Assembly: GCA_902810745.1 (NCBI GenBank)
Contig: CADDYW010000006.1
Coordinates: 43,933 to 107,932 of the forward strand
Length of the DNA stretch: 64,000 nucleotides
Source of the DNA: Chloroflexota bacterium
GTDB taxonomy: Bacteria > Chloroflexota > UBA6077 > FW602-bin22 > CADDYW01
Reading direction: 5' to 3'
This document shows, in pieces, positions 9,032 to 17,775 of the stretch. The position numbers were made by a program, and so were the translations under genes. The first letter of the stretch is position 1; each line of letters starts with the position of its first letter. The notes beneath the pieces were generated by a model. It did no database searches, was not told the origin of the DNA, and saw only the letters and a program-made list of their open reading frames with translations.

Positions 9032-9074
9032 GTATCTTCCGCGAACGGAAAAAATTGACGTTCACGGAAGATAC
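9032..9074. promoter_or_regulatory. Inverted-repeat operator candidate upstream of merR-type gene
   Basis: Two 14-bp arms, 9032-9045 (GTATCTTCCGCGAA) and 9061-9074 (TTCACGGAAGATAC), are inverted repeats matching at 13 of 14 positions, separated by 15 bp. The right arm lies inside the spacer of the predicted promoter of the MerR-family gene. The position fits binding by that regulator for autoregulation, and possibly control of the divergent epimerase-like gene. Confidence 0.7.
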
Positions 9075-9085
9075 CGGCATAATGT
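9055..9085 (+). promoter_or_regulatory. Predicted sigma-70 promoter with 19-bp spacer
   Basis: TTGACG (9055-9060) and TAATGT (9080-9085) are separated by 19 bp. An overlong 19-20 bp spacer is the hallmark of promoters activated by MerR-family proteins through DNA untwisting. A perfect 12-bp palindrome, ATGTACGTACAT (9082-9093), overlaps the -10 region and the first codon. The predicted transcription start is within a few bases of the ATG at 9092, so the mRNA may be leaderless. Confidence 0.6.
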
Positions 9086-9091
9086 ACGTAC

Positions 9092-9673
9092 ATGGAATCA
9101 AGAGCGAACACTCCTATGATATCACTGACAGCTTTCAATGAGCCTTCCTCCAACCTCCGTCCCATTGGCGTCGTGGCGCGGGAGGTTGGTCTAACTCCGC
9201 GGGCGATTCGCTATTACGAGGAGCTGGGTCTGCTTCGCCCGGCGGTGCGGGTCAAGGGTGCCGACCGCCTGTTCGACGAGAGTGACGTGCAGCGCTTGCG
9301 CGAGATCAAGCGTTTGCGAGAGGTGATCGGATTTTCCTTGAACGAGATTGCCGAGCTGCTCGACGCCGAGGATGTGCGTGCGCACTTGCGGTCCCAGTTC
9401 CGTGGCACGAATGATCCGGCGGTCAGAGTTCAGGTCCTTCGGGCCGCGATTGGGCTTGCCGAGCGGCGGCTCGCCATGATCGACCGGAAGATCGCGCAGG
9501 TCCAGGCAGTCCGGGCTACCGAGAAGCAGGGACTGGATCGCCTCCGCCAGCTCCTTGCCAGAGAGGAAGAGCACTGTCGCCAGATTGCCAGGAATCCGGC
9601 AGTCCCGGACGATGGGAAGAGCCTCGCCTCGATTCATCACACACAATCTGATGGAGGACCGAATTGCACGTGA
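9092..9673 (+). CDS. MerR family transcriptional regulator
   Basis: A 193-residue regulator. The N-terminal winged helix-turn-helix covers residues about 17-85, with the diagnostic RAIRYYEELGLLRP and the second-wing LREVIGFSLNEI. The C-terminal half is a long coiled coil used for dimerisation. No cysteine cluster for metals is visible, so it more likely senses a drug or small organic ligand. The gene overlaps the start of a DHA2-type exporter gene, the classical layout for a ligand-responsive efflux switch. ATG 9092 has no ribosome-binding site and sits where transcription should begin; ATG 9116 is a possible alternative start. Confidence 0.9.
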   Translation: MESRANTPMISLTAFNEPSSNLRPIGVVAREVGLTPRAIRYYEELGLLRPAVRVKGADRLFDESDVQRLREIKRLREVIGFSLNEIAELLDAEDVRAHLRSQFRGTNDPAVRVQVLRAAIGLAERRLAMIDRKIAQVQAVRATEKQGLDRLRQLLAREEEHCRQIARNPAVPDDGKSLASIHHTQSDGGPNCT

Positions 9674-11319
9674 CTGGTCGGCAAGACCGGACCGATCCAC
9701 CGGGGATGAACCCGCATCGTGACACGCAGCCAGAAAACCTGCACCGTCACGATCCCCGGGCATCCGTCGCGTCCGAGCTACCAATCTCAGGCAGCCGTCC
9801 GGCCAACAGGGCGGAGCGCGATGGTGCCGAGATGGCCGGCTATGAGTGGACCGCGCTCTCGGTCACGACGCTTGGAGCGTTACTCGCCGCGCTTCAAGGC
9901 TCTGCACTCCTGATCGCGCTGCCGGACATTCTGGTGCAGCTTCAGAGCAGCTTCCTCACGATCATGTGGATCCTCCTTGGCTACCTGCTGATCACCACGG
10001 CGCTGGTGCCGGTGATCGGGCGGCTCGCAGACATGTTCGGCCGGAAGAATCTCTACAATACGGGTTTTGCCATCTTCACGGCAGGGTCGTTGCTGGCGGG
10101 CCTCGGGCAGCCGCACCTCCACGGTATGGACGTCCTCGCTTTCCGGATGGTCCAGGGTGTTGGCGGTGCCCTGCTCATTACCAATAGCACTGCGATCGTC
10201 ACCGATGCGTTTCGACGGGGACGCGTAGGGCTTGGCCTGGGCGTCAACCAGATCGCCGCGGCGGCAGGCTTCGTCCTCGGGCCCGTCGTCGGCGGACTGC
10301 TGACCGCTATCTCCTGGCGGTGGGTGTTTCTGGCGAATGTTCCGCTCGGGCTCTTTGGTACGTTCTGGGGTATTCGACGTCTGCGCGAGCCGGTCGGGCT
10401 GCCTGCTCACCAGCGTTTCGACTGGGGTGGCAGCCTCACCTTCACGATTGGACTTGGCTCTCTCCTCCTGGCGCTCAGTCTGCTCGCGTTTCCGGTCTGG
10501 GGATGGAACGTCATCGACGTGCTCTTCATCCTCGCGGTCGCTGGCCTGGCGGTCTTTGTCGCGATCGAGGTACAGCAGCCTCAGCCGATGATGAATCTGC
10601 GCCTCTTCGCGAATCGTCTCTTTGGCTTCGCCAACGCGAGCAACTGCCTGAACGGCGTGGCGCGTGGCGCGGTGCTCTTTCTGCTAATCTTCTTCCTGCA
10701 AGGCCCCTACGGGAAGGATCCACTCACCGCCGGCCTCATGATGGCGCCCTTCGGTATCGCCTTCATGCTGATCGGACCGATCAGCGGCTACCTGTCAGAC
10801 CACCACGGTGCACGTGGACTCGGGACGGTGGGACTCCTGGTCTCGGCGCTCGGCCTGGGCGGGCTCGCCACGGTGACCGATCGCACCCCCTACTGGCAGC
10901 TCGCGATCTGGATGGCGATCATGGGTGGCGGGTCAGGCTTTTTCAACTCGCCGAATACCAACGTGATCATGACGTCGGTGAGGGCCGATCAGCGCGGAAT
11001 GGCCGCTGGGATTCGAACCATGCTTGGGAATACCGGCCAGATGCTGAGCATCGCGGTCGCCTTTCCGCTTGTCCTGGCACAGATTCCCCAGGACGTGATG
11101 ATGAAGATCTTTATCTATGGCGGCGGTATGGGGCAGAATCAGACTGCCCTGAGCACGTTTCTGGGCGGTCTCCACGTTGCGTTCCTGATCTCCTGCGCCG
11201 TGAGCATCCTGGCAGCGGCACTTTCCGCGCTTCAACCGTCGCACGCGCCCATCCTATCCGCTCGACTCCAAGCACAGGATGAGCCCGCCATGACGACCGA
11301 GGGCTCGTCGCCCCGCTAG
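9664..11319 (+). CDS. DHA2-type MFS drug exporter
   Basis: A 551-residue major facilitator protein with about 14 hydrophobic segments, as in the EmrB/QacA (DHA2) proton-antiporter group. Motif A is seen as GRLADMFGRK after the second helix, and motif C-like GFVLGPVVGG occurs in helix 5. The TTG at 9664 is chosen because GGAGG lies 6 nt upstream, inside the end of the MerR gene, implying translational coupling. It adds a hydrophilic ~56-residue N-terminus; the more usual length would begin at the ATG at 9832. Likely exports a lipophilic toxic compound under MerR control; substrate unknown. Confidence 0.85.
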   Translation: MHVTGRQDRTDPPGMNPHRDTQPENLHRHDPRASVASELPISGSRPANRAERDGAEMAGYEWTALSVTTLGALLAALQGSALLIALPDILVQLQSSFLTIMWILLGYLLITTALVPVIGRLADMFGRKNLYNTGFAIFTAGSLLAGLGQPHLHGMDVLAFRMVQGVGGALLITNSTAIVTDAFRRGRVGLGLGVNQIAAAAGFVLGPVVGGLLTAISWRWVFLANVPLGLFGTFWGIRRLREPVGLPAHQRFDWGGSLTFTIGLGSLLLALSLLAFPVWGWNVIDVLFILAVAGLAVFVAIEVQQPQPMMNLRLFANRLFGFANASNCLNGVARGAVLFLLIFFLQGPYGKDPLTAGLMMAPFGIAFMLIGPISGYLSDHHGARGLGTVGLLVSALGLGGLATVTDRTPYWQLAIWMAIMGGGSGFFNSPNTNVIMTSVRADQRGMAAGIRTMLGNTGQMLSIAVAFPLVLAQIPQDVMMKIFIYGGGMGQNQTALSTFLGGLHVAFLISCAVSILAAALSALQPSHAPILSARLQAQDEPAMTTEGSSPR

Positions 11320-11321
11320 CG

Positions 11322-11341
11322 CGAGACGCGCGATCGTCTCG
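11322..11341. terminator. Hairpin between convergent genes
   Basis: A 7-bp perfect stem (CGAGACG at 11322-11328 with CGTCTCG at 11335-11341) and a 6-nt loop lie just after the exporter stop codon and before the end of the convergent isomerase gene. No T-tract follows, so a terminator function is inferred from position only. Confidence 0.4.
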
Positions 11342-11382
11342 GCTGCCTCGCTGACCCTCCCGGCTGGGGCACCACGCCGGGC

Positions 11383-12219
11383 TCAGATGGCGGCGGCCCG
11401 TCGAATCTGATCGCGCAGCAGAATCGTCTCCGCCAGGACGTCCACGTTGTTTGCACCGCGCCAGTCTTGCCAGGTGTACTCCAGGCAGATGTCGCCCGGG
11501 TACCCGGCGGCCTGCAGCCGCCGGACAATGTCGTCAAAGTCCAGCGTCCCGTCCCGGTGGCTTGCCTGCAGGTAGCCATTACGCGCCTGGCGCGCGTGAA
11601 AGTGACCCGCGTGCGGCACGAGGGGATGGACGTCTTCCGGGCGATAGCCGTTTGCCACGAAGTGCGAGTAGTCGAGCGTCAGGGTGAGGCCGGGCACTGA
11701 CTGGACGAGCTCCAGCGCGCGAGCCGGCGGTTCGGCAACCGATTCGAGATGACACTCCACGCTCAGACGCAGGCCGGCGTCCTGGGCGATCGGCACGAGC
11801 CGCCGCAGCTCCTGGACCGAGCGTTCGAATGAGCGCTCGGGGCCCACCTCATCCCAGATCACACCGGGCAGCAAGGTGATCCCCCTGGCGCCGATTCCGC
11901 GCGATACCTCGACGATCGCCCGGAAACGGTGGAGATTCGCCTCGCGGTCGCTCGGATCGAGTGTGTTCACCGGGCGATCACGAAAGCCGTGGCCAAACGT
12001 CGGGAAGAAATCGCAGACGCCCAGTCCGGCTTCGCCGACTGCCCGCCGGATCGACTCGATCGCGGCGCGAGGGTCTGCTTCGACCTGCGATGGCTGGATG
12101 TGGCAGCCACCTTCGTGAGCGCCGACGTCGAGGTTGGGGATTCCGATCAAGGCAATGACCTTTGCCGCGTCGGCGAAGGAAAGCAACGGAAACGAGAAGG
12201 ACGTACAGGTCAGCTCCAC
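11383..12219 (-). CDS. Sugar phosphate isomerase/epimerase-like TIM-barrel protein
   Basis: A 278-residue protein of the AP-endonuclease-2/xylose-isomerase-like TIM-barrel family. Conserved metal-site elements can be seen: a glutamate in LSVECHLES, an aspartate and histidine in LTLDYSHF, the GHFHARQA strand end, and a late glutamate in DICLEYTW. Members isomerise sugars, inosose or hydroxypyruvate with a divalent metal. The substrate is not determinable. It has no same-strand partner close by; its neighbour upstream is a response-regulator-like gene on the other strand. Confidence 0.8.
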   Translation of the reverse strand: MELTCTSFSFPLLSFADAAKVIALIGIPNLDVGAHEGGCHIQPSQVEADPRAAIESIRRAVGEAGLGVCDFFPTFGHGFRDRPVNTLDPSDREANLHRFRAIVEVSRGIGARGITLLPGVIWDEVGPERSFERSVQELRRLVPIAQDAGLRLSVECHLESVAEPPARALELVQSVPGLTLTLDYSHFVANGYRPEDVHPLVPHAGHFHARQARNGYLQASHRDGTLDFDDIVRRLQAAGYPGDICLEYTWQDWRGANNVDVLAETILLRDQIRRAAAI

Positions 12220-12487
12220 GTCAAACCTCCCTCGAGGGATTGAAGGCCAGCTTCCGAGCGAGTACGACCCAGGAACAGATCACGCCGCGGACACGACCCT
12301 GCCTCGCCGGTGTGCTGACCAGATCCCCAGCCACGGTCGAAAGGCAGGTCGTCAACCGTCGGCCGAGGATCTGTTTCTGAACCGCTGCGCCTCCGGCCTC
12401 ACGAGCATAGCTCACCATCACCATCTTGGCTAGTCGTTCCCCATCAAAAAGGCTATTGAACGTGCCTTCGGATGAACCTAAGATTCG

Positions 12488-12889
12488 ATGAATGGTTCGG
12501 TGGTGTGGTGGGGTGTGAATGACACTATCTTGATCCTGGAGGACGATCCGGACGTTCAGTATATGCTCAGCCTCGCGGTTGAGCTGCTTGTCGGTGCTCC
12601 GAGCGCCCACGAAAGCGATGCGACGGGAGCGTTCGATCGGATCAAGAGGACGCGGCCCCGTCTGGTACTTCTTGATACGGCCCTGACCGGAGCACTGCCG
12701 CTTCTGCAGCGGCTGAAATCGGATCCGAAGACACGGTCGATCCCGATCATCGGGATCAACAGCCGCGGACTGATGACGTGCGCCGAAGCCATCCGCGAAG
12801 GCTTCGACGCGTGCTTCCAGGCTGGTGAGATCGACGAACTGGCTGCCAAGGCGAAGGAGTATCTCGGGAAAGACCCCAAGGGCGATTGA
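12488..12889 (+). CDS. Stand-alone receiver-domain protein, degenerate
   Basis: A 133-residue protein consisting of a single response-regulator receiver fold. The acidic pair is in LILEDDPDV, the phosphoacceptor aspartate is in LVLLDTAL, and a Ser follows in IGINSRG. The lysine expected after the fifth strand (normally a K-P pair) is replaced in CFQAGEID, so phosphorylation signalling may be altered or lost. There is no output domain and no histidine kinase nearby. GTG 12515 is an alternative start that would remove the unusual MNGSVVWWG leader and begin right before the first strand. Confidence 0.7.
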   Translation: MNGSVVWWGVNDTILILEDDPDVQYMLSLAVELLVGAPSAHESDATGAFDRIKRTRPRLVLLDTALTGALPLLQRLKSDPKTRSIPIIGINSRGLMTCAEAIREGFDACFQAGEIDELAAKAKEYLGKDPKGD

Positions 12890-13043
12890 CCGCCGTCGGA
12901 ATGGTAGTCGACGAACGCCTGCACCCGCTTATCTCCCGCTGCGTCGAGCTTTGCCGCCTCTTTCCCCAGCTGAGCACTGGACGCTCACGCCCCTTCATGC
13001 TATCGTCGCAGGGGTCTCGTCACGCCATCTCTCTGGAGGGAAA

Positions 13044-14117
13044 ATGAAAGCGGCGGTTCTCTACGAGCGGCGCACGCCACTGGTCATCGAAGATCTCGAC
13101 CTGGTGCCTCCTGGCCCCGGCGAAGTCGAAGTCAGGCTGGTCGCAAGCGGAGTCTGCCACTCAGACCTGCATCACGTTCAGCGCGATACGCCGACGGTCC
13201 TGCCGGTCGTTCTTGGCCACGAAGGGGCAGGTGTTGTCAGTGCCGTCGGCGCGAACGTGACCCGCGTCAAGCCGGGCGATCACGTGATCATTGCCTTCGG
13301 TGCCAAGTGCGGGGAGTGCTTCTACTGCGTTCGCGGCATGCCTTACCTCTGCACACCGGCCAATCCCGCCCGCCCGCGGCTAGCACGTGGCAATCAGACG
13401 ATCAATCAGTTTCTCGAGGTCGCGACCTACGCCGAGCGTACCGTCGTCTCGGAGAAGAACGTCGTGAAGATTCGCGACGACGCTCCGCTGGCAGTGTGCT
13501 CGCTTATTGCCTGCGGCGTGACCACCGGCATCGGGGCGGTGATCAACACGGCGAAGGTCGAGCCGGGCAGCAATGTCCTGGTCATCGGCACCGGCGGCGT
13601 CGGGCTGAATGTCGTTCAGGGGGCACGGCTGGCCGGCGCGGCGCGGATCATCGCGGTGGACGTGCGCGACAACAAGCTCGAATTCGCGCGGGCGATGGGC
13701 GCGACCCATCTGATCAACGCCGAGAAGGAAGACGTGGTCGAGCGCGCGAAGGCGCTGACCGGCGGCTACGGCGTGGATTATGCCTTCGAGGTCATTGGCA
13801 ATCCCAAGACGATCCTGCAGGCCTACGAGAGCGTGCGGAAAGGCGGCGTCGCGGTCGTCGTCGGCGTCGCGGACGAGAATGCCGATCTGACATTCAAGCC
13901 GGTCTGGATGATGCGGCAGGCGAAGACGCTCATGGGCTGTGCCTACGGCTCGTCCCGTCCCCAGGTCGATTTTCCGAAGCTGGTCGATCTCTACATGGAG
14001 GGCCGGATCAAGCTGGATGAGCTGGTGACGCGACGGTTCGCGCTCGACGAGATCAACGAGGCTTTTCGGGCGATGGAGGCGGGCGAAGTTGCGCGGGGAA
14101 TCCTGGACCTCGCTTAA
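13044..14117 (+). CDS. Zinc-dependent alcohol dehydrogenase (MDR family)
   Basis: A 357-residue class III-like medium-chain alcohol dehydrogenase. Catalytic-zinc ligands Cys38 (GVCHSD) and His59 (GHEGAG) and the structural-zinc cysteines 89, 92, 95 and 103 are all present. The NAD site is GTGGVGLNV. It should oxidise an alcohol or reduce an aldehyde with NAD; the overall pattern resembles formaldehyde/NDMA-type and aryl-alcohol dehydrogenases, but substrate is open. The ATG at 13044 is preceded by TGGAGGG, which decides the start despite a longer open frame. It is convergent with the PIG-L gene. Confidence 0.9.
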   Translation: MKAAVLYERRTPLVIEDLDLVPPGPGEVEVRLVASGVCHSDLHHVQRDTPTVLPVVLGHEGAGVVSAVGANVTRVKPGDHVIIAFGAKCGECFYCVRGMPYLCTPANPARPRLARGNQTINQFLEVATYAERTVVSEKNVVKIRDDAPLAVCSLIACGVTTGIGAVINTAKVEPGSNVLVIGTGGVGLNVVQGARLAGAARIIAVDVRDNKLEFARAMGATHLINAEKEDVVERAKALTGGYGVDYAFEVIGNPKTILQAYESVRKGGVAVVVGVADENADLTFKPVWMMRQAKTLMGCAYGSSRPQVDFPKLVDLYMEGRIKLDELVTRRFALDEINEAFRAMEAGEVARGILDLA

Positions 14118-14127
14118 CGCCGACGCG

Positions 14128-15003
14128 TTAGCGGATTCCCGCGAACAGGTCATTTTCTTTCTCTGGCGCCGCGACCAGCGAACGCACGCGAACGAATTCC
14201 TCGAATCCCCAGAAGCCCTCGGCCGCGAGCTCTTCCGGCAGCGGCTTGAGGAAGAAGCTGTCCCGCGGAATCTGAGTGCGGTGACAGAGCATCGCGTTCC
14301 GCCGCGCATCCTGGTAGGCCCGGACGTCGATCCGGGTAGTAATCTCGGCGTCAGGTGTTCCGAGCTTCTCGGGGTCGAAGCGATCATCCTCGTCGCGCGC
14401 GGCGTCCGGGTTCAGCGTGCGCTCTACCTCCCGCCAGCGGCGCATACCTTCGCGCGACACGGCTGTCTCGTAGAGCTTCAGTGGCTGCCACGGCCTCAGA
14501 TTGGGCGTCGGCGCGAATGACGGATCGGACGCGAGCCCGAACGCCGCGTGGGTGACCTGGTGCGCCTTGATGTGGTCCGGATGCCCATAGAAGCCGAAGG
14601 CGTTGTACGTAATCAGGACCGTCGGCCGATACCGCCGAATCAGCCGAACCAATCGCGCGGTCGCTTCGTTGAGATCGGCTTTGTGGAAGCACTCCGGGTG
14701 CTCGTTTGCGGGCGTTCCGGCCATGCCGCTATCCCGATACCCCAGGATCTCCACCGCGCCGATATGTAGCGCCTGGGCACTTCTGAGCAGCTCCTGGGTT
14801 CGAATCTCGGCAAGGCGTGGCGCTGCCTCGACCGGATCCAGGTCCGGGTCGTGAATCTCGCCCTCTTCACCTCGTGTCGCGCATACCAGGACTGTCGCCA
14901 CTCCTTCACTGGCGTAGCGGACGAAGGTTCCGCCGGTTCCAAAGACCTCGTCGTCGGGATGCGCGTGAACGGCCATCAGACACAGGCGCGGTCGATCGGA
15001 CAC
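14128..15003 (-). CDS. PIG-L/LmbE family deacetylase
   Basis: A 291-residue zinc N-deacetylase-like protein. The family signature HAHPDDE is at residues 13-19 (His15 and Asp18 being metal ligands by homology), and the later GHPDH motif supplies the third ligand. The group includes MshB, Mca and N-acetylglucosaminyl-PI deacetylases, acting on N-acetyl sugars or their conjugates. The GTG at 15003 is favoured by an AAGGAG site 7 nt upstream; a longer frame reaches 15192. In Chloroflexota such enzymes are often linked to antibiotic, thiol or glycan metabolism; no local partner clarifies this one. Confidence 0.9.
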   Translation of the reverse strand: MSDRPRLCLMAVHAHPDDEVFGTGGTFVRYASEGVATVLVCATRGEEGEIHDPDLDPVEAAPRLAEIRTQELLRSAQALHIGAVEILGYRDSGMAGTPANEHPECFHKADLNEATARLVRLIRRYRPTVLITYNAFGFYGHPDHIKAHQVTHAAFGLASDPSFAPTPNLRPWQPLKLYETAVSREGMRRWREVERTLNPDAARDEDDRFDPEKLGTPDAEITTRIDVRAYQDARRNAMLCHRTQIPRDSFFLKPLPEELAAEGFWGFEEFVRVRSLVAAPEKENDLFAGIR

Positions 15004-15168
15004 GGTGGCTCTCCTTGAGTAGGAATTGATACCCAGCCATCTGGACTCAGACTTCGGCAGGGATGATCCTGCGACGCGTTCGTGCACATCGCACCTCTTA
15101 GATTCTAACGTGCCTCGTCCACGGGCGCGATCATTTTCTACGGTATGGCTCTTGCAGACATGCGAGCG

Positions 15169-15186
15169 TCGGCCATGCACGGCCGA
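15169..15186. promoter_or_regulatory. Small inverted repeat upstream of ferritin-like gene
   Basis: TCGGCC (15169-15174) and GGCCGA (15181-15186) form a 6-bp inverted repeat around 6 bp, 41 bp before the start of the ferritin-like gene in the divergent interval. It could be an operator or an mRNA hairpin; arms this short are also expected by chance in GC-rich DNA. Confidence 0.25.
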
Positions 15187-15226
15187 TGTCATTCAATACA
15201 GCCTCTTCCGAGGAGGAGAACAGGCA

Positions 15227-15934
15227 ATGTCCGATCAATGGCAGAGCGACGAGCAGCGCGGGCGGGCTCAGCCCCCGGCGATCTCGCGAGCCCGCGGAAA
15301 CCAGGGCGAGATGATCTGGCAGAATCGACTGCAGACGATGATGCAGCAGGCCGAGCAGAACCTGCCTGATGGCGCCCTGACCGCTGGCTACAAGGCGGAC
15401 CCACAGGAGATTGTCGCGCTCCTCGTGCGCGCGCAAGCCGGCGAGTGGGCATCGTTCCTTCAGTACTGGCACCACTACTTCATGGCTTCCGATATTCATA
15501 GCGCCGAGGTGAAGGATCTCTTCAAAGAGCACGCCGAGGACGAGTACGAGCACGCGCGGATGTTCGGAGAGCGGATCCAGGAGCTGGGCGGCGTCCCTTG
15601 CGACAAGCCCGAGGACATCGCGCGCCTGAGTCCGGTCCCCACCGAGTACAACCACGATCTTCGGAGTATGATCGAAGCCGACCTGATTGGCGAGCGCCAG
15701 ACGATTGACTTCTACGACGAGATTATCCGAACCTGTGGCTTTGACGATAACGTTACCCGACGGCTCTTCGAGCACGCCCTTGAAGAAGAGGCAAAGCACG
15801 CCGACGACTGGGCCACGCTGCTCTTCGCCTATGATGCCTCGACCGGTAAGCAGATCGAGTCGATGCACGATGAGCTGGTCAGCATGATTCAGGCGCGGGG
15901 TCAGCCATCGAAGATGGCGCGACGTGCATCCTGA
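15227..15934 (+). CDS. Ferritin-like/bacterioferritin-type di-iron protein
   Basis: A 235-residue protein. From about residue 60 on it forms a four-helix ferritin-like bundle. Iron-ligand candidates occur in the expected spacing: a Glu in QAGEWASF, E-x-x-H in HAEDEYEHAR, a Glu in LIGERQTIDFYDE and a second E-x-x-H in EEEAKHADDW. These are the two ExxH pairs of bacterioferritins. The N-terminal ~40 residues are polar and Gln rich. Probable role: iron oxidation and storage or peroxide protection in the cytoplasm. The ATG follows AGGAGGAG. It sits divergent to the PIG-L gene. Confidence 0.85.
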   Translation: MSDQWQSDEQRGRAQPPAISRARGNQGEMIWQNRLQTMMQQAEQNLPDGALTAGYKADPQEIVALLVRAQAGEWASFLQYWHHYFMASDIHSAEVKDLFKEHAEDEYEHARMFGERIQELGGVPCDKPEDIARLSPVPTEYNHDLRSMIEADLIGERQTIDFYDEIIRTCGFDDNVTRRLFEHALEEEAKHADDWATLLFAYDASTGKQIESMHDELVSMIQARGQPSKMARRAS

Positions 15935-15942
15935 GTGAGCCG

Positions 15943-17742
15943 TCAGTGCGGCGCCGGTACTGCCGGCCGCACGACGATGCTCTGCTCACCCGAATAGGAG
16001 ACGAGTCCCGGCGCTCCTTTTCCGAGCCGACGAACGAGCTTGCGGCGCGTCCAGTCGACCGTAACCTTACCTGAATCGCGATTGGCGCTGAAGAAGGCGG
16101 CAGCCCCTGCCGCCTCCTCGATTGCCCGTGACGAGGGTGCGCCGCCGTTTACCCGCAGGATCACGTGGGCGCCGGGACAGCCGCGCGCGTGGAGCCAGAT
16201 ATCGTCGGGCCGTGCAAGCTCGAACGTGACTTCGTGATTCTGGTGGGCGCTGCGGCCGATCAGTATCTCGGCTCCATCGGACGCATGGAGCCGAAGAATG
16301 TCCTGATCGCGTCGCCGTACCGCCCGCCGTCGGGTCGGGCGAGATTGTTGCTTCTGTTCGGGGCGGATCTCCACGCGAAGCGCGCGCACTGCGTCGGCCG
16401 TGTCGGCGATGTGGGCCAGGCCGGCTAGCTCGTCCAGGTAACGCAGCCGTAGCTCGGTCTCTTCGAGCAGGGCCGGGACCTCCCGCAGTGCCGCCTTCGC
16501 CTTCTGATACCGACGGAAATAGCTTTGAGCGTTTTCCACGGCGCTCAGACGAGGATCGAGCTCGATCTCGATACCGTCGGCCCGGAAGGTGGCGGCTCCC
16601 CTGGGGATGAACGTGCTGTAGGTGAGGAGCAGATCGCCACGCTGGCGAAGCTCGTCCGCCCGAGTCGTGCCGTCGAGGGCCCGCAGGAGCGACTCGCGCT
16701 TTCGTTCAGCCTGCGCACGCTCGGCGGCAATAGCCCGCAGAAGGCCTTGACGCGCCACGTCGATCGCTCGGGTGCTCTTGATCTGACGGTAGTACTCAGC
16801 GGCAGCTGCGCTCAGGCTTGGCCGTGGTTCCCAGTGCCCGAGATGCGTTAGTGCGTACGGAGCAAAAGCAACGACTGCATCGCCATCGCGAGCGATCGAC
16901 GCCTCGAATGCTCCACTGAAGACGGGGCGCACGATCTCATCGAGCGCCCGGGCAAGCCGCGCGGCGACGTTGTCGAGAGTGGGCGCATCAGCGGGAATGC
17001 GCGACCGCGCATCTCCAGTGGCACGAAAGACGGCCTCTCGCGCCGCCAGCGGCCCGATTCCGGCGAAGCCGGCCACCAGCGCCTGCCAGATCGCTGCGCC
17101 CGGTTCTGTCTCGGTAAGGGCCGCGCGGCAGGTCACGGCGTCGACGTTCTGGAGGGATCGTTTGCTCTGGGCCGGTGGCCCTACGTAGGGACGATGGGGC
17201 AGGGTGACCCGGTAGCGGTTCTGCTCCGAAGAGACACGGCGCGCCGCGTCCAGGACCACGCCGTCCGGGTCGACCAGAATCAAGTTGCTATACTGGCTGA
17301 TGGCTTCTATAATCAAGCGACAGACGACGTGGGGCGAGTCATCTCTTTCGGTCTGGCCCCGTTGATCGCGGGGAGCGAGCGTGCTTTCGGCCTGGAGGGC
17401 CGACCCCACGGTCTGCTGTGACCGGACAAAGTCGAAGCTCAGGACTCGCTCACCCGGGGGCTGAACCATATCGCTGATACGCGATCCCTCCACGTGTTTT
17501 CGTAGGAGCAGCAGGAGGGGTGACGGCGTATCGACCCCGCGCCCGGGTTTCTCGGCAGTCAGGTAGACGCGCGGATGCTGTGGCTCGGCTGAAAGCAGCA
17601 ACCAGTGGCGCTCGTGCTGCCCGTAGGTCTCCAGGGCGAACGTGAGGAGATCGGGTTGAATGACTTTCTGGATGCGAGCGCCGCGCAGGTAGCCGCGAAG
17701 CTCGACGGCTATTGCCGTCAGCGTTAGTCCATCGAATGTCAT
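15943..17742 (-). CDS. rqcH: RqcH (Rqc2/NEMF homologue), ribosome quality control factor
   Basis: A 599-residue NFACT-family protein. The N-terminal NFACT-N domain starts MTFDGLTLTAIAVELR and runs to about residue 210, followed by a helical/coiled-coil middle and the C-terminal NFACT-R domain near residues 475-590 containing DDIWLHARGCPGAHV. In bacteria RqcH binds stalled 50S-peptidyl-tRNA and recruits alanyl-tRNA to add C-terminal Ala tails. Older annotation calls these fibronectin-binding proteins. It is divergent from gmk with only 33 bp between, so both promoters must overlap. Confidence 0.9.
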   Translation of the reverse strand: MTFDGLTLTAIAVELRGYLRGARIQKVIQPDLLTFALETYGQHERHWLLLSAEPQHPRVYLTAEKPGRGVDTPSPLLLLLRKHVEGSRISDMVQPPGERVLSFDFVRSQQTVGSALQAESTLAPRDQRGQTERDDSPHVVCRLIIEAISQYSNLILVDPDGVVLDAARRVSSEQNRYRVTLPHRPYVGPPAQSKRSLQNVDAVTCRAALTETEPGAAIWQALVAGFAGIGPLAAREAVFRATGDARSRIPADAPTLDNVAARLARALDEIVRPVFSGAFEASIARDGDAVVAFAPYALTHLGHWEPRPSLSAAAAEYYRQIKSTRAIDVARQGLLRAIAAERAQAERKRESLLRALDGTTRADELRQRGDLLLTYSTFIPRGAATFRADGIEIELDPRLSAVENAQSYFRRYQKAKAALREVPALLEETELRLRYLDELAGLAHIADTADAVRALRVEIRPEQKQQSRPTRRRAVRRRDQDILRLHASDGAEILIGRSAHQNHEVTFELARPDDIWLHARGCPGAHVILRVNGGAPSSRAIEEAAGAAAFFSANRDSGKVTVDWTRRKLVRRLGKGAPGLVSYSGEQSIVVRPAVPAPH

Positions 17743-17775
17743 CGTAAATTTCAGTATAGCACGAGCAAAATCGGG

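Noticed and set aside
12221..12610. 129-residue minus-strand frame across the isomerase/receiver interval
   Set aside because: No start signal or domain; overlaps the receiver-domain gene on the opposite strand.
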